A stretch of 64,000 nucleotides of DNA from NCBI GenBank assembly GCA_013215385.1, contig JABSOY010000001.1, positions 213,248 through 277,247 on the forward strand, written 5' to 3'. This DNA comes from Colwellia sp. (lineage in GTDB: Bacteria > Pseudomonadota > Gammaproteobacteria > Enterobacterales > Alteromonadaceae). Under the pieces are notes generated by a model, which saw only the letters and a list, made by a program, of their open reading frames with translations, was not told the DNA's origin and searched no databases. Made by a program: the position numbers and the translations under genes. Shown here piece after piece: positions 18,248-26,901 of the stretch. Positions within the stretch are counted from its first letter, which is position 1. Each line of letters begins with the position of its first letter.

Positions 18248-21200
18248 CTATGCCGCTCGGTCTACTACTTCTATATTATCTTTTGCTAATAAGTAAATCT
18301 GACGCTTATTTAGCTTAGCAATTTTGGTTTGCCAAAATGAACCAAATGCGATTAATAGTAAAATGATTGCCAATGCATAGTAAATAAAATCGTTTGGCTC
18401 TATCGTTTGTACCGTTTGTTTATTGAGCTTTTGTCCTTCAACGTATTGCTCGGTTTGAGCCGCTTTATTTGCCTGTTCGGCCAGTTGCTGCTTGTTCGAC
18501 TCTTGCTGCGCTTTAGCACTCGCAGCCATGGCTTCCATAGTTTTTGCTGCTAATGGTGCCAAACCAAAGCCCTGCGCAAGTTTATTAACATGAGTTTTTA
18601 CTGCGTCATTTAAAATAACTAAGTCGTTTTTATTGACTAGAGCAATATATTGCTCAACAAGTTGCTTTAAACGCACAGGGTCTGCTTGCCAATAATCTTT
18701 CCGTTCAGCTTCTAGCATTCTTTCCATCATACGAGCAAAGGCTGCTGGATTAATTTCTTTAAACCATTCATCAAGACCTATGGCTAATTTATCATTAACA
18801 TAAATATCCATATATTCATCCCACTGATCGTTTCTGATTAAATTAGGAGCTACGACTTGCCAGCCAAAAAAGTTATCCATTTTCGATGCTAATGATACCG
18901 CACCAGAGTAACCTTCTTTTTGTAGTTCTTTTATCCAACGGGGATGGAACATGCGGGTACGTAGTTCTTTGGCAAGAAATAAACTGGCATCTTCAGCTTT
19001 CGAATTTTTAGCATCACGTAAATTGGCCACCACCATGTCAGGACTCTTACCGTCAATATTACGTACCGCCAAACTGAGTGCACCAAAGTACTCAAAAGGG
19101 TCATCGGTACTTAGCATACCAAATAGATTTGATGAACGAGCAAACATGGCAATGTCGGTACCCGATAATTGCTTAGCATAAAGTTGTACTTCTTGGCCTT
19201 GGCTATTTTCTGCTTTTTGTCCCCAGCGGCTATTGTCAGCGCCGAAGAAATAGCCCATTTTACCCAGGTAGTTATCCGATATCTTTTTATCATTTTCCCA
19301 AGTATCACTGGCCCATACTGCATCATCAACGCCAGTGCCATAATCACCAGATTGATTTGAGAATAGTCTAATGGTTGATAAATATTGAGCTTCTTTTTCA
19401 TCAACCCCTTCGGCGATTAACTCAGCTTTTACTTGTTGACTATTTTTCCAAATAGAGTTGTTATCTTCTTTTAATACCGCGACCTGATTGACTGCTTTTG
19501 CTAACATTTGCATAACATTGGGAAACGCATCACGATATAAGCCAGTTGCTGATACGACAACGTCAATACGTGGGCGTTTTAATTCACTGTATGGAATAAT
19601 TTCGGTGCCAATTACACGACCACTTTTGCTCCATTTTGGTTTAACACCCATTGCATATAATACTTGTGACTCAAGCACGCCGTAATGACGCATGGTTTCA
19701 ATTGACCATAATGAAAAGGCCATTTTGTCCGGGTAGGTTTTATGCTTTTGGTAGTAATTAGCAATCATTTGCTCGGTAAGTTCTTTACCTTGTTCAAAAG
19801 CGGCTTGTGTAGGAACACGAGACGGATTAAAGCCAAATAAGTTATAACCCGTTGCCAAAGACTCAGGGTGGCGTATGGGGTCGCCGCCCGATTTTACCGG
19901 AATATATTTGGCGCTGAGAAAGTCGACCATAGCATCCAACTCGTGGATACTGGCCATGCTTTTGTACAATGCTTTGCCACGTTCGATATCAGCTTGTAAA
20001 TTTTCAGTAAGCTCAGTTAGTGGCACAGGACGTTTAGCTGATGGTTCAGCGCCAGCAATGATATAATTTTTAACGGTTAAATAACCGGACAAACGGGTAA
20101 TGTCATTCTCTTCTGGCTGTTCAGTATTTGTTATTTTATCTTTATCAGGGCCTTTTGTATGGCCTTTATTATGATAAGTATGGCTATGGGCAACACTCTC
20201 TTCTTCGTTGTCTTTATCAGAATCGTGTTGTTCGCCAGTTAAACTTTCTGCGTAATGCTTATGTTCAAACTCACTCGCGCGCGCTGTGAAGTCGTTGCCT
20301 AGCATTTGCACTAAGGTTGATATAGTTAATGCTTGTTCAGGAATATAGCCATAAGTATGCAAACCTAATGGTTGATTCGCCGTTGCTAAGTCTTCAAGGT
20401 GAATATGTAGAGCGTCGATAAACTGCTCAAACGCTTGCTCAATTTGCTCTTGTTGCCAATTTAAGTCTTTACAGATATTGGTATCAAAGCATAACTTGCT
20501 TAGCTGAATTGCCGTTTTTTGCTTTACGCCACCTTGGTCGAGCTGTTTATATTGATGCATCAACTCATGTAAGTTGCGTATTTCTCCTTCTAAACCAGCG
20601 GCAGCAAAAGGTGGCGTCATATGTGAAATAACAGTAGCGCGGCCACGACGTTTGGTTTGCATTGCTTCGCCAACATCATCAACAATAAATGGGTAAACAA
20701 CCGGCGTATCCCACACGGCTAAATTACCTTGATCGTAAATAGACAAACCGCGCTCTTTCCCCCCTAAGTACTCTTGAGAGCCGTGGGTGCCTAGATGAAC
20801 AATGGCGTCTGACTGCCAATATTCACGGGCATAAAAATAGGCTGCCAGATAAAAATGGTTAATAGGGACTAAACCTTGATGATAAATCATGTTTTCATCA
20901 TTTTTATTATCTGAACGTGGCGGTTGGCGCATTATCAGCATATTGCCATTACGGATCCGTGGCAGAATAAAAAAGTGTTTGCCGTCTTTTTCTACGGCCA
21001 TAAAATTGTCTTGCGGCTTGCCCCAATGACCATTTATTTTTTCCGTTATTTCAGCAGGTAATGTGTTAAACCAAGTTAAGTATTCATCAATTGGCATCAG
21101 CTCTGCTAAGTCGTTATCTAATAGTTCGGTTAATTGATAATCTCGGTAGAAAGGATCTAGAATTTTTTTTGCGTTTTCAACAAAATATGCTGCGTTCCGT

Positions 21201-22537
21201 TCCGCGGTTTTATAGCCTTCCTTAGCAAGCCGTTGGCTAATGGCTTCGATACTTTCAGGAATATTCATAAATGACGCGCCAACATCTTTGTCACCCCAGA
21301 CAAAAACGGTTAACTTTTTATCTTGGTTGGCTTTATATTTTAGGTTAACGACATTAATTGCTTTATTGACTAAATGCTCCAGTTGATAGTCGATGATCTC
21401 AACATTTCGCTCACTCATATTCATTGCTGCAACTATCATAGGATCAATAACGCCGGCGTTTTCTGGCAATACTAAAGTGAATGACATCATATTTGCACTG
21501 ACACCTTGTTTATCGTTTTCCCAGGTTTCTTTATCACCAGAGTAGTAGGTCATGGCATGCATGACTGGCACATTGAATTTTTCAAATTCAACTTTACGCT
21601 GATTAGCCCAGTGAATATTACGAAAGTTGATAATGAGATCTACATCAGTTTGCATTGATATAGCTTTATCCTCAGTATTTTCTTGAGTACTAGCTAACTG
21701 TAATAAATGACTGTAATCACCACTTACCGGACTGAGTTCGAAAAAGAAGGGCACGACGTAAGCGCCTTTCGCTTCTAGTTGCGCTATGGTGGCATCAATT
21801 AATTGTGTTTGTTCTGACTCTATCAAAGCTCGTTGTAATAAAATCGCAATTTTAGCTTGTTGAGGTTTTACTGGACGGCTTTCTTTATATGCTGCCAAAT
21901 CCTTGATAATTAAATTCGGTAGTGCAGGGTGGTAAATACCCTGTTGTGGAAAAATTATCGGCGCAGCTACGGAATTTTCTTTGGCTGCTTTAATAACGCC
22001 ATTGTTGGCGTTGATAATATTGGCGGTAATATAAGACAACATATTGTCTAAATTACGTCGCCCCGCATTTTTCCAATAATCTTGTAAATTATTCATCTCT
22101 GCATTGCTTAAACTTTTATTAAGCTTCGTCTTATGCAGGTAGTTAAAAGCGACAACAGCGGTATTCACCTTTGTCATTACATTTTCATAACTGTCAAAAG
22201 TAGCACTGGCTTCTCTTGCCGAGACCGCATCTAAAATAACTAAGTCATATTGATTAAAAAGTAATGCCACTGACGCTGCATTGTTTACCGTATCTCGTAA
22301 TGACTTTGCCGATTTTTGTGTTATAGCCCAGCGAGTTTTTGTTTTTTGCTTAGCGACCTTTTTTAATAAGGTTATTTTAGCTGTGTTGCTATGGGCCGTG
22401 CTGACAAATAGCACTTTATGTATAACGTCAGTGAGTTTTGGTTCGTTGATGGAATTAGATGTTTCAGCAAAAACATTACTGACAAAAGTAATGACGCCGA
22501 ATAATAAGATCGAAATTTTAATTAAAGGATTTTTCAT
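18248..22537 (-). CDS. hmuS: CobN/BchH-family chelatase, exported and membrane-anchored (HmuS-like)
   Basis: A 1429-residue member of the CobN/magnesium-chelatase H family. Unlike cytoplasmic CobN it has a signal peptide (residues 1-24, ends NVFA) and a C-terminal membrane helix (FIYYALAIILLLIAFGSFW, about 1390-1410) with a short basic tail, so the body should face the periplasm. The family core is visible (AIVHLGTHGSQEYLGGKERG, GGDPIRHPESLATGYNLFGF). A His/Asp-rich insert lies at about residues 755-808. It ends an operon of heme-uptake genes, as in the hmu loci of Bacteroidetes where HmuS is linked to iron removal from heme. No cobalamin biosynthesis genes are near, so a heme-dechelating role is preferred over cobalt insertion. 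Confidence 0.85.
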   Translation of the reverse strand: MKNPLIKISILLFGVITFVSNVFAETSNSINEPKLTDVIHKVLFVSTAHSNTAKITLLKKVAKQKTKTRWAITQKSAKSLRDTVNNAASVALLFNQYDLVILDAVSAREASATFDSYENVMTKVNTAVVAFNYLHKTKLNKSLSNAEMNNLQDYWKNAGRRNLDNMLSYITANIINANNGVIKAAKENSVAAPIIFPQQGIYHPALPNLIIKDLAAYKESRPVKPQQAKIAILLQRALIESEQTQLIDATIAQLEAKGAYVVPFFFELSPVSGDYSHLLQLASTQENTEDKAISMQTDVDLIINFRNIHWANQRKVEFEKFNVPVMHAMTYYSGDKETWENDKQGVSANMMSFTLVLPENAGVIDPMIVAAMNMSERNVEIIDYQLEHLVNKAINVVNLKYKANQDKKLTVFVWGDKDVGASFMNIPESIEAISQRLAKEGYKTAERNAAYFVENAKKILDPFYRDYQLTELLDNDLAELMPIDEYLTWFNTLPAEITEKINGHWGKPQDNFMAVEKDGKHFFILPRIRNGNMLIMRQPPRSDNKNDENMIYHQGLVPINHFYLAAYFYAREYWQSDAIVHLGTHGSQEYLGGKERGLSIYDQGNLAVWDTPVVYPFIVDDVGEAMQTKRRGRATVISHMTPPFAAAGLEGEIRNLHELMHQYKQLDQGGVKQKTAIQLSKLCFDTNICKDLNWQQEQIEQAFEQFIDALHIHLEDLATANQPLGLHTYGYIPEQALTISTLVQMLGNDFTARASEFEHKHYAESLTGEQHDSDKDNEEESVAHSHTYHNKGHTKGPDKDKITNTEQPEENDITRLSGYLTVKNYIIAGAEPSAKRPVPLTELTENLQADIERGKALYKSMASIHELDAMVDFLSAKYIPVKSGGDPIRHPESLATGYNLFGFNPSRVPTQAAFEQGKELTEQMIANYYQKHKTYPDKMAFSLWSIETMRHYGVLESQVLYAMGVKPKWSKSGRVIGTEIIPYSELKRPRIDVVVSATGLYRDAFPNVMQMLAKAVNQVAVLKEDNNSIWKNSQQVKAELIAEGVDEKEAQYLSTIRLFSNQSGDYGTGVDDAVWASDTWENDKKISDNYLGKMGYFFGADNSRWGQKAENSQGQEVQLYAKQLSGTDIAMFARSSNLFGMLSTDDPFEYFGALSLAVRNIDGKSPDMVVANLRDAKNSKAEDASLFLAKELRTRMFHPRWIKELQKEGYSGAVSLASKMDNFFGWQVVAPNLIRNDQWDEYMDIYVNDKLAIGLDEWFKEINPAAFARMMERMLEAERKDYWQADPVRLKQLVEQYIALVNKNDLVILNDAVKTHVNKLAQGFGLAPLAAKTMEAMAASAKAQQESNKQQLAEQANKAAQTEQYVEGQKLNKQTVQTIEPNDFIYYALAIILLLIAFGSFWQTKIAKLNKRQIYLLAKDNIEVVDRAA

Positions 22538-22550
22538 GTGATTAATATCG

Positions 22551-22856
22551 CTATTCTTTTACGTAAATCATGCTGCCGTCAGCCATTACATAGGCTGTAC
22601 CTGCTTTTTTACCGGTACCAGCCCCTGTTTTTCCGTCACTTTTAAAGCTTTCTATGGTATTTCCTTTTTTAACGATGATTTCCATATTATCTTTACCTGC
22701 ATTTTTAATGACAGTGACATCTTCGGCAAGGAAGGGATTTAAAGGGTTTTGGGCGATGGCAATTAATAAGGCGGCAACGAGTACTAAAAATACGTCAACC
22801 AAGTTAACGAGTGATAAGGCAGGGTTAATGCCTTCATCTTCATCAAGCAGCTTCAT
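22551..22856 (-). CDS. DUF2149 family membrane protein
   Basis: Small protein of 101 residues with one N-terminal membrane helix (LVNLVDVFLVLVAALLIAI) and a soluble C-terminal part. It resembles the ExbD-like DUF2149 proteins found next to ExbB-like channels in CobN-containing heme or metal operons. Its start overlaps the end of the ExbB-like gene by 14 bases, showing translational coupling. It probably forms a proton-driven energising complex with that protein for the receptor or the chelatase. Confidence 0.82.
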   Translation of the reverse strand: MKLLDEDEGINPALSLVNLVDVFLVLVAALLIAIAQNPLNPFLAEDVTVIKNAGKDNMEIIVKKGNTIESFKSDGKTGAGTGKKAGTAYVMADGSMIYVKE

Positions 22857-23451
22857 AATCTTTCTCCACAGCTTGCATAGGTAAAACTGCGTCTTGGCTA
22901 GTCTGGTCGTTTGGTTTGTTATTAATTAATGGCATCAAGGCGACAAGTTCTTCAACCATCCAACGCTTTTTAACCGAAGCTATCCAAAAAGTGATTGAAG
23001 CAATAATTAAACCAAAAATAACGGCAGAGAATGCGACGATCAGGTTTTCACTGATACCTTGTATATTGCCGTCTGCTAAGCTTTTTAGTGCTGGCCCCAT
23101 AGGGATCATCGTCGCGATCAAGCCAAGCATTGGTGCAAGTCGACTGACGTTTCGTACACCTTCAAGTTCTTTCAATGCGGCTACATCAAGTTGGTCTTGA
23201 GTGATATTAGGTATTTCATTGGCTAAACTTGCCAAAGGGTAACCGTTCAAGGTTAACTGGCGATTACTGCCAAACTTCCCGTTAAGCAACTTTATAAACG
23301 ATTGATAGTGACGACGGCGCTGCATTGTTTGAGTGAAAAACTGCCCGGTTGCGAATAAAGAATAAATAAAAAGTAATGCGATTAGGCAGAGTACCGGGGC
23401 CATAAAAAAGTCTGATAACTGGTACATGGTTTGTTCGATCAGGGCGATCAT
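22843..23451 (-). CDS. MotA/TolQ/ExbB-like proton channel protein
   Basis: Inner-membrane protein of 202 residues with three helices (about 15-35, 105-125, 140-160) and the ExbB-family core ELEGVRNVSRLAPMLGLIAT. It is likely to pair with the overlapping DUF2149 protein as an ExbB/ExbD-like motor. The context (TonB-dependent receptor, heme lipoprotein, CobN-like chelatase) argues against a flagellar or Tol role. Confidence 0.85.
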   Translation of the reverse strand: MIALIEQTMYQLSDFFMAPVLCLIALLFIYSLFATGQFFTQTMQRRRHYQSFIKLLNGKFGSNRQLTLNGYPLASLANEIPNITQDQLDVAALKELEGVRNVSRLAPMLGLIATMIPMGPALKSLADGNIQGISENLIVAFSAVIFGLIIASITFWIASVKKRWMVEELVALMPLINNKPNDQTSQDAVLPMQAVEKDYEAA

Positions 23452-23499
23452 AATATTTTCCTAGAAGTTTTTCTCTGGTTGATTAATTACGGGTAAGGG

Positions 23500-23529
23500 A
23501 CTCAGACGCATCAGGGACTGCGACTGAGT
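23500..23529 (-). other. Strong hairpin between hmuY and the exbB-like gene
   Basis: ACTCAGACGCA (23500-23510) pairs with TGCGACTGAGT (23519-23529) apart from an A/A mismatch. It lies in the 97-base gap inside the operon and has no strong U-run. It may adjust transcript stability or expression between the abundant lipoprotein and the downstream genes. Confidence 0.5.
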
Positions 23530-23548
23530 ATGGTTTTAGCTATTTTTA

Positions 23549-24715
23549 TTATGAACCTGTTTCGCCAGCGAGTTCATTCACTTCATCCGCCCTGAAACTG
23601 ATATTTCCAGAAACACCGTCTGCATCGTAGTAACTAGTGAGTTGCAATTTATGTGTCTTAGTCGCGGTTTGTATTAAATAAACATCAAACTGTGACCACA
23701 ATAAATGTCCGCCATTTATCCCGTACTGGTACCAAGGTGTATCATCAAATGCTTTTACGCTATAGATGTTTGATTGCATGCCATAGTAAGCAACAGCGCT
23801 AGGATCAACAGCATTGTAGTTATTATCAAAGTCATGCATGGCTTGAGCATCGTCAGCGATGTTTATCGTAAAATCAGCACTGGTTTTATCTGTCGCACAA
23901 GGGAAGTTAATATCCCAAGCATCGTTTATAGTAACTTCTTGGTTGGTATCAAAATCTACATAAACGTGAGTAACGTCACCTGAACAAGTGAGTGCGGCAT
24001 CAATGATAAGCTCTTGCTCTGTGGCAAACTGTGCATCACTGCTACTTTGGTAAGCCGTTTGTAAAGTGATTTGACCAATTCCACGTCCAACTGTGGTAAT
24101 GCTTGATGCTCTAAACTTGGTAAAGGCATTGTCTGAATTGGCAATAAAGTAGTTTGTCTCAGCAGCAGTTACGATGTGGGTTGTTGAGTCATAATTGTAA
24201 AATCCATCGATGATATTTGACGTTACATCACCGGTAAACATGGTTTCGTCAGCTGGGATATCACTGGTTTTAACCGCTAAGTAATCATCTAACTCTGATT
24301 CTGCACTTGCCGTAATAAAGCTGTCAGGAATAACTTTGCCATCGACATCAAAAAAGTCACTGTTATTACCTGTTGCATAGGCTTTAACGGTATTATCACT
24401 GTGTTGATTTAAGTAGACACCACTACGTTTAAAAGCAATATCCCAAGCTGTGTTGGTTTTAGCTTGTTCTGCTGTTAACTCAATAATGGCTTTATTATCT
24501 AAATCATAGTAAACAAATACGGGTTCATTAATACTACCGGTACTATGTGGACCACTAACCTTACCTTGTGTTGGTGCCGTTGGTGCTGGCGTTGGTGTGG
24601 GATCCGGATCAGTAATTTTGTTTGAGTTACTGCCACCGCCACATGCGGTTAATAGTACACATAGTGCAATGCTGGTTAATTTAAAGCTATTGTTAAAACT
24701 TGAATTTATTGTCAT
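23549..24715 (-). CDS. hmuY: HmuY-like heme-binding lipoprotein
   Basis: Surface or periplasmic heme-binding lipoprotein. A longer frame reaches 24850 but would overlap the receptor gene; the ATG at 24715 has GGAGAA at good spacing and begins a lipoprotein signal (LLTAC/GGGSN, so the lipid is on that Cys). A Pro/Thr spacer follows, then two HmuY-like sections: WDIAFKRSGVYLN (the conserved opening) and, after an internal repeat with WDINFPC, the closing DVYLIQTATKTHKLQLTSYY and ISFRAD. It starts 19 bases after the receptor stop. In known hmu loci HmuY takes heme from host or environmental hemoproteins and passes it to HmuR. Confidence 0.85.
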   Translation of the reverse strand: MTINSSFNNSFKLTSIALCVLLTACGGGSNSNKITDPDPTPTPAPTAPTQGKVSGPHSTGSINEPVFVYYDLDNKAIIELTAEQAKTNTAWDIAFKRSGVYLNQHSDNTVKAYATGNNSDFFDVDGKVIPDSFITASAESELDDYLAVKTSDIPADETMFTGDVTSNIIDGFYNYDSTTHIVTAAETNYFIANSDNAFTKFRASSITTVGRGIGQITLQTAYQSSSDAQFATEQELIIDAALTCSGDVTHVYVDFDTNQEVTINDAWDINFPCATDKTSADFTINIADDAQAMHDFDNNYNAVDPSAVAYYGMQSNIYSVKAFDDTPWYQYGINGGHLLWSQFDVYLIQTATKTHKLQLTSYYDADGVSGNISFRADEVNELAGETGS

Positions 24716-24734
24716 GTTATTCTCCGAGATTCTC

Positions 24735-26693
24735 TTAAAATTGGTAGCTAATACCGGCACTAATAGTGCGGCTACTAACAGGTCTTGCATCAAATAAATT
24801 TTGGCTGTTTGTCGAAGGGCTTTTATGCTCGTCAAAAATATTATCGACACTTATCCGCCAGGATAGTTTTTCAGTTAACGTTTGATTTAGTAGGGCATTA
24901 ACTGTGGTATATTCATTTTTTTCGACACCTTGATAGCTCTTAGAAACAGCTTCTCCGGCTTGATAAACGGCATAGGCAATCAGCTCAATATCGTAAGCGT
25001 CAATATGGTAATTAATGTTAAATTTAACTTGATGACGAGGGCGAGAAAGTAAACGCTCATTATTCTCATCTTGACTGGTTAAATAACTGTAATTAAATTG
25101 TGTTTTCCATTGACTAAAGTTCAATTGAGTACTGATATCAATACCGTGAATTTTTGCTTCGCTAATATTTTGATATTGATAAATGGATAATCCGGTATCT
25201 GCCGATTGTTCAAGATCAATGACAGAGTCGACTAGATCTTTGGTTTTCGAGTAATGCACGCTAATATCACTGCGTAAATCGGCAAAATTGTCAGCAATAC
25301 TTGTATTAAAGGTTAAACTCGAACTAATTGACTCGGCGGTTTCTGGTGCTAGATCTTTATTACCTAAAACCATATAACCAAGAGCACTGTGGTCGAAAAC
25401 ATAAAAACGCTCTTTTAAGTTAGGTACACGGTAACTTTGGCCAATACCGGCACGCCACTGCAATTCTCCTTTCCCTAAGGTAAAGTTTGTCATGATGCTT
25501 AAGCGTAACGCGCTATGCCAGCCAAAATCTGAGTCATATTGGCTACGCATGCCTGCGAGCACTTGGTAATCTGACTTTAGCCAATTTCCTTGCACAAAGG
25601 CCTCAACGCTTGCACGGTTTTCGTTATTGATCTCAATAATGCCTTGTTTAGGTTTATCTTGATCAAGTTTATCCGCGTGAATAACGCCACCTGTGACTAA
25701 TTCAACATCGCTAAATTGAAAAACCTTTTGACCATTAATTTCTGACATAATAATATTGGTGTCACGTATGCTATTTGATTGACCACTGGTTTCTTGATGA
25801 GTAATGTATCTGGCATTTAGCTGCCAAGGAGCTTTAGGATTACTAGAACTTTTTAAGCCTAGATCAATTTGTTGCTGGTCAACATCAGTTTTGTAATAAA
25901 TGACTTCGCTCTGTCCTGGAATTACCGAACTATCACGGAGCTTTGTCTCGCTTAACCATTGATATTTAATGTTTGTAGAAAAAGCTTGATGGGCTTTATT
26001 TGCCGTTAAGGTAATGAATTTTTTTTCGACACTGGCGGCGTCTTGACTGACAGTTTCACTATCATAGTCATAACCTTGATCATCAATAAGTAGGGCACTT
26101 AACTGCGTACGCCAACCTGAAAAACTTTCAACTGCATGTATTTTAATCGTATGATTGAGATCGCCATCATCTCTGGTATTACCTTGATATTGGCTGATAT
26201 CGTAATCGAACTTAAGTGCAGGGCCGTCGGTATTTTTGGTTATGATATTAATAACACCGCCCATAGCCGAACTTCCGTACATTACAGATGCGGCACCACG
26301 AATAACTTCTATTTGAGCGATATTACTGGCAGGTATTTGGTCTAAATCTGCTGATGAACCGGTCGGGCTTATCACTGGCTGACCGTCAATTAATATGAGT
26401 ACGTGGTCGCCATCAAAGCCTTGCATTTGAATATTGTAGCCGTCTTTAACACTGCGTTTCACCACCACACCGGGAATATAATTAAGCGCTTGGGCTAAGG
26501 TGCCTTGACTGATCTTGGCAATAGTTTCACCGTCTATAACATCCACTAACACAGCAGAGTCACTTAATAGTTTTGCAGTACGGGTGCCCGTAACAACTAT
26601 GCGTTCATGCTGATCTATATCTGATGAAGGTTTCGCTAGGGTTAACATAGGCATGGCGAGAATTAACGCCGATAGTTTAATTTTTATGTTCAT
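24735..26693 (-). CDS. hmuR: TonB-dependent outer-membrane heme receptor
   Basis: Outer-membrane receptor of 652 residues. A signal peptide (ends LTLA) and a TonB box region (ERIVVTGT) precede the plug domain (about 40-150, with IDGQPV and MYGSSAMGGVINIIT). The 22-strand barrel ends in a terminal aromatic (ISYQF). The segment YRVPNLKERF followed by NKDLAPE matches the FRAP/NPNL region of heme receptors, with a histidine between (FDHS). First gene of the minus-strand heme operon, with a Fur-box-like site just upstream. The neighbours make heme the most likely substrate. Confidence 0.92.
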   Translation of the reverse strand: MNIKIKLSALILAMPMLTLAKPSSDIDQHERIVVTGTRTAKLLSDSAVLVDVIDGETIAKISQGTLAQALNYIPGVVVKRSVKDGYNIQMQGFDGDHVLILIDGQPVISPTGSSADLDQIPASNIAQIEVIRGAASVMYGSSAMGGVINIITKNTDGPALKFDYDISQYQGNTRDDGDLNHTIKIHAVESFSGWRTQLSALLIDDQGYDYDSETVSQDAASVEKKFITLTANKAHQAFSTNIKYQWLSETKLRDSSVIPGQSEVIYYKTDVDQQQIDLGLKSSSNPKAPWQLNARYITHQETSGQSNSIRDTNIIMSEINGQKVFQFSDVELVTGGVIHADKLDQDKPKQGIIEINNENRASVEAFVQGNWLKSDYQVLAGMRSQYDSDFGWHSALRLSIMTNFTLGKGELQWRAGIGQSYRVPNLKERFYVFDHSALGYMVLGNKDLAPETAESISSSLTFNTSIADNFADLRSDISVHYSKTKDLVDSVIDLEQSADTGLSIYQYQNISEAKIHGIDISTQLNFSQWKTQFNYSYLTSQDENNERLLSRPRHQVKFNINYHIDAYDIELIAYAVYQAGEAVSKSYQGVEKNEYTTVNALLNQTLTEKLSWRISVDNIFDEHKSPSTNSQNLFDARPVSSRTISAGISYQF

Positions 26694-26717
26694 TTAACTT
26701 TAAAATCTTAATCTAAA

Positions 26718-26736
26718 TAGTAATCATTATCATTGT
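26718..26736 (-). promoter_or_regulatory. Fur-box-like operator upstream of the heme receptor
   Basis: The minus-strand sequence ACAATGATAATGATTACTA matches the Fur consensus GATAATGATAATCATTATC at 14 of 19 positions, 25-43 bases before the receptor start. Iron repression of the whole heme operon is expected. Confidence 0.75.
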
Positions 26737-26804
26737 TATTTGTGATGTTATTCAATCGTAATCAATTTAGCAAGTAAAAATTGAACCAAAAGCGTTTATA
26801 GGGT

Positions 26805-26843
26805 CTTAAGTTGCTTAGTTAATTCTCTTAAGCTTGCCTTAAG
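26805..26843 (+). promoter_or_regulatory. CTTAAG-N5-CTTAAG response-regulator box upstream of the acyl ligase
   Basis: CTTAAG at 26827-26832 and 26838-26843 are separated by exactly five bases, the geometry of PmrA/QseB-type boxes. A further CTTAAG at 26805 sits two 11-base turns upstream. A -10-like GATACT starts 11 bases after the box. The likely ligand is the response regulator encoded in the same operon (30350). Confidence 0.7.
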
Positions 26844-26901
26844 TTTCATCAATGATACTTACTTTTAAGAAATCACCACTGATTAATTAAAAGGGTAAAA
26901 A

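Noticed and set aside
18248..22537. Cobaltochelatase CobN for vitamin B12 synthesis
   Set aside because: A signal peptide, a C-terminal membrane helix and a heme-uptake operon, with no cob genes in the window, favour an HmuS-like role.
22843..23451. Flagellar MotA or Tol-system protein
   Set aside because: No flagellar or tol genes nearby; overlap with a DUF2149 gene and the heme operon context fit an ExbB-like role.
24716..24850. Longer N-terminus for the HmuY-like protein, overlapping the receptor gene
   Set aside because: It would put a non-signal peptide before the clear lipoprotein signal; the ATG at 24715 has a good ribosome site and lies after the receptor stop.
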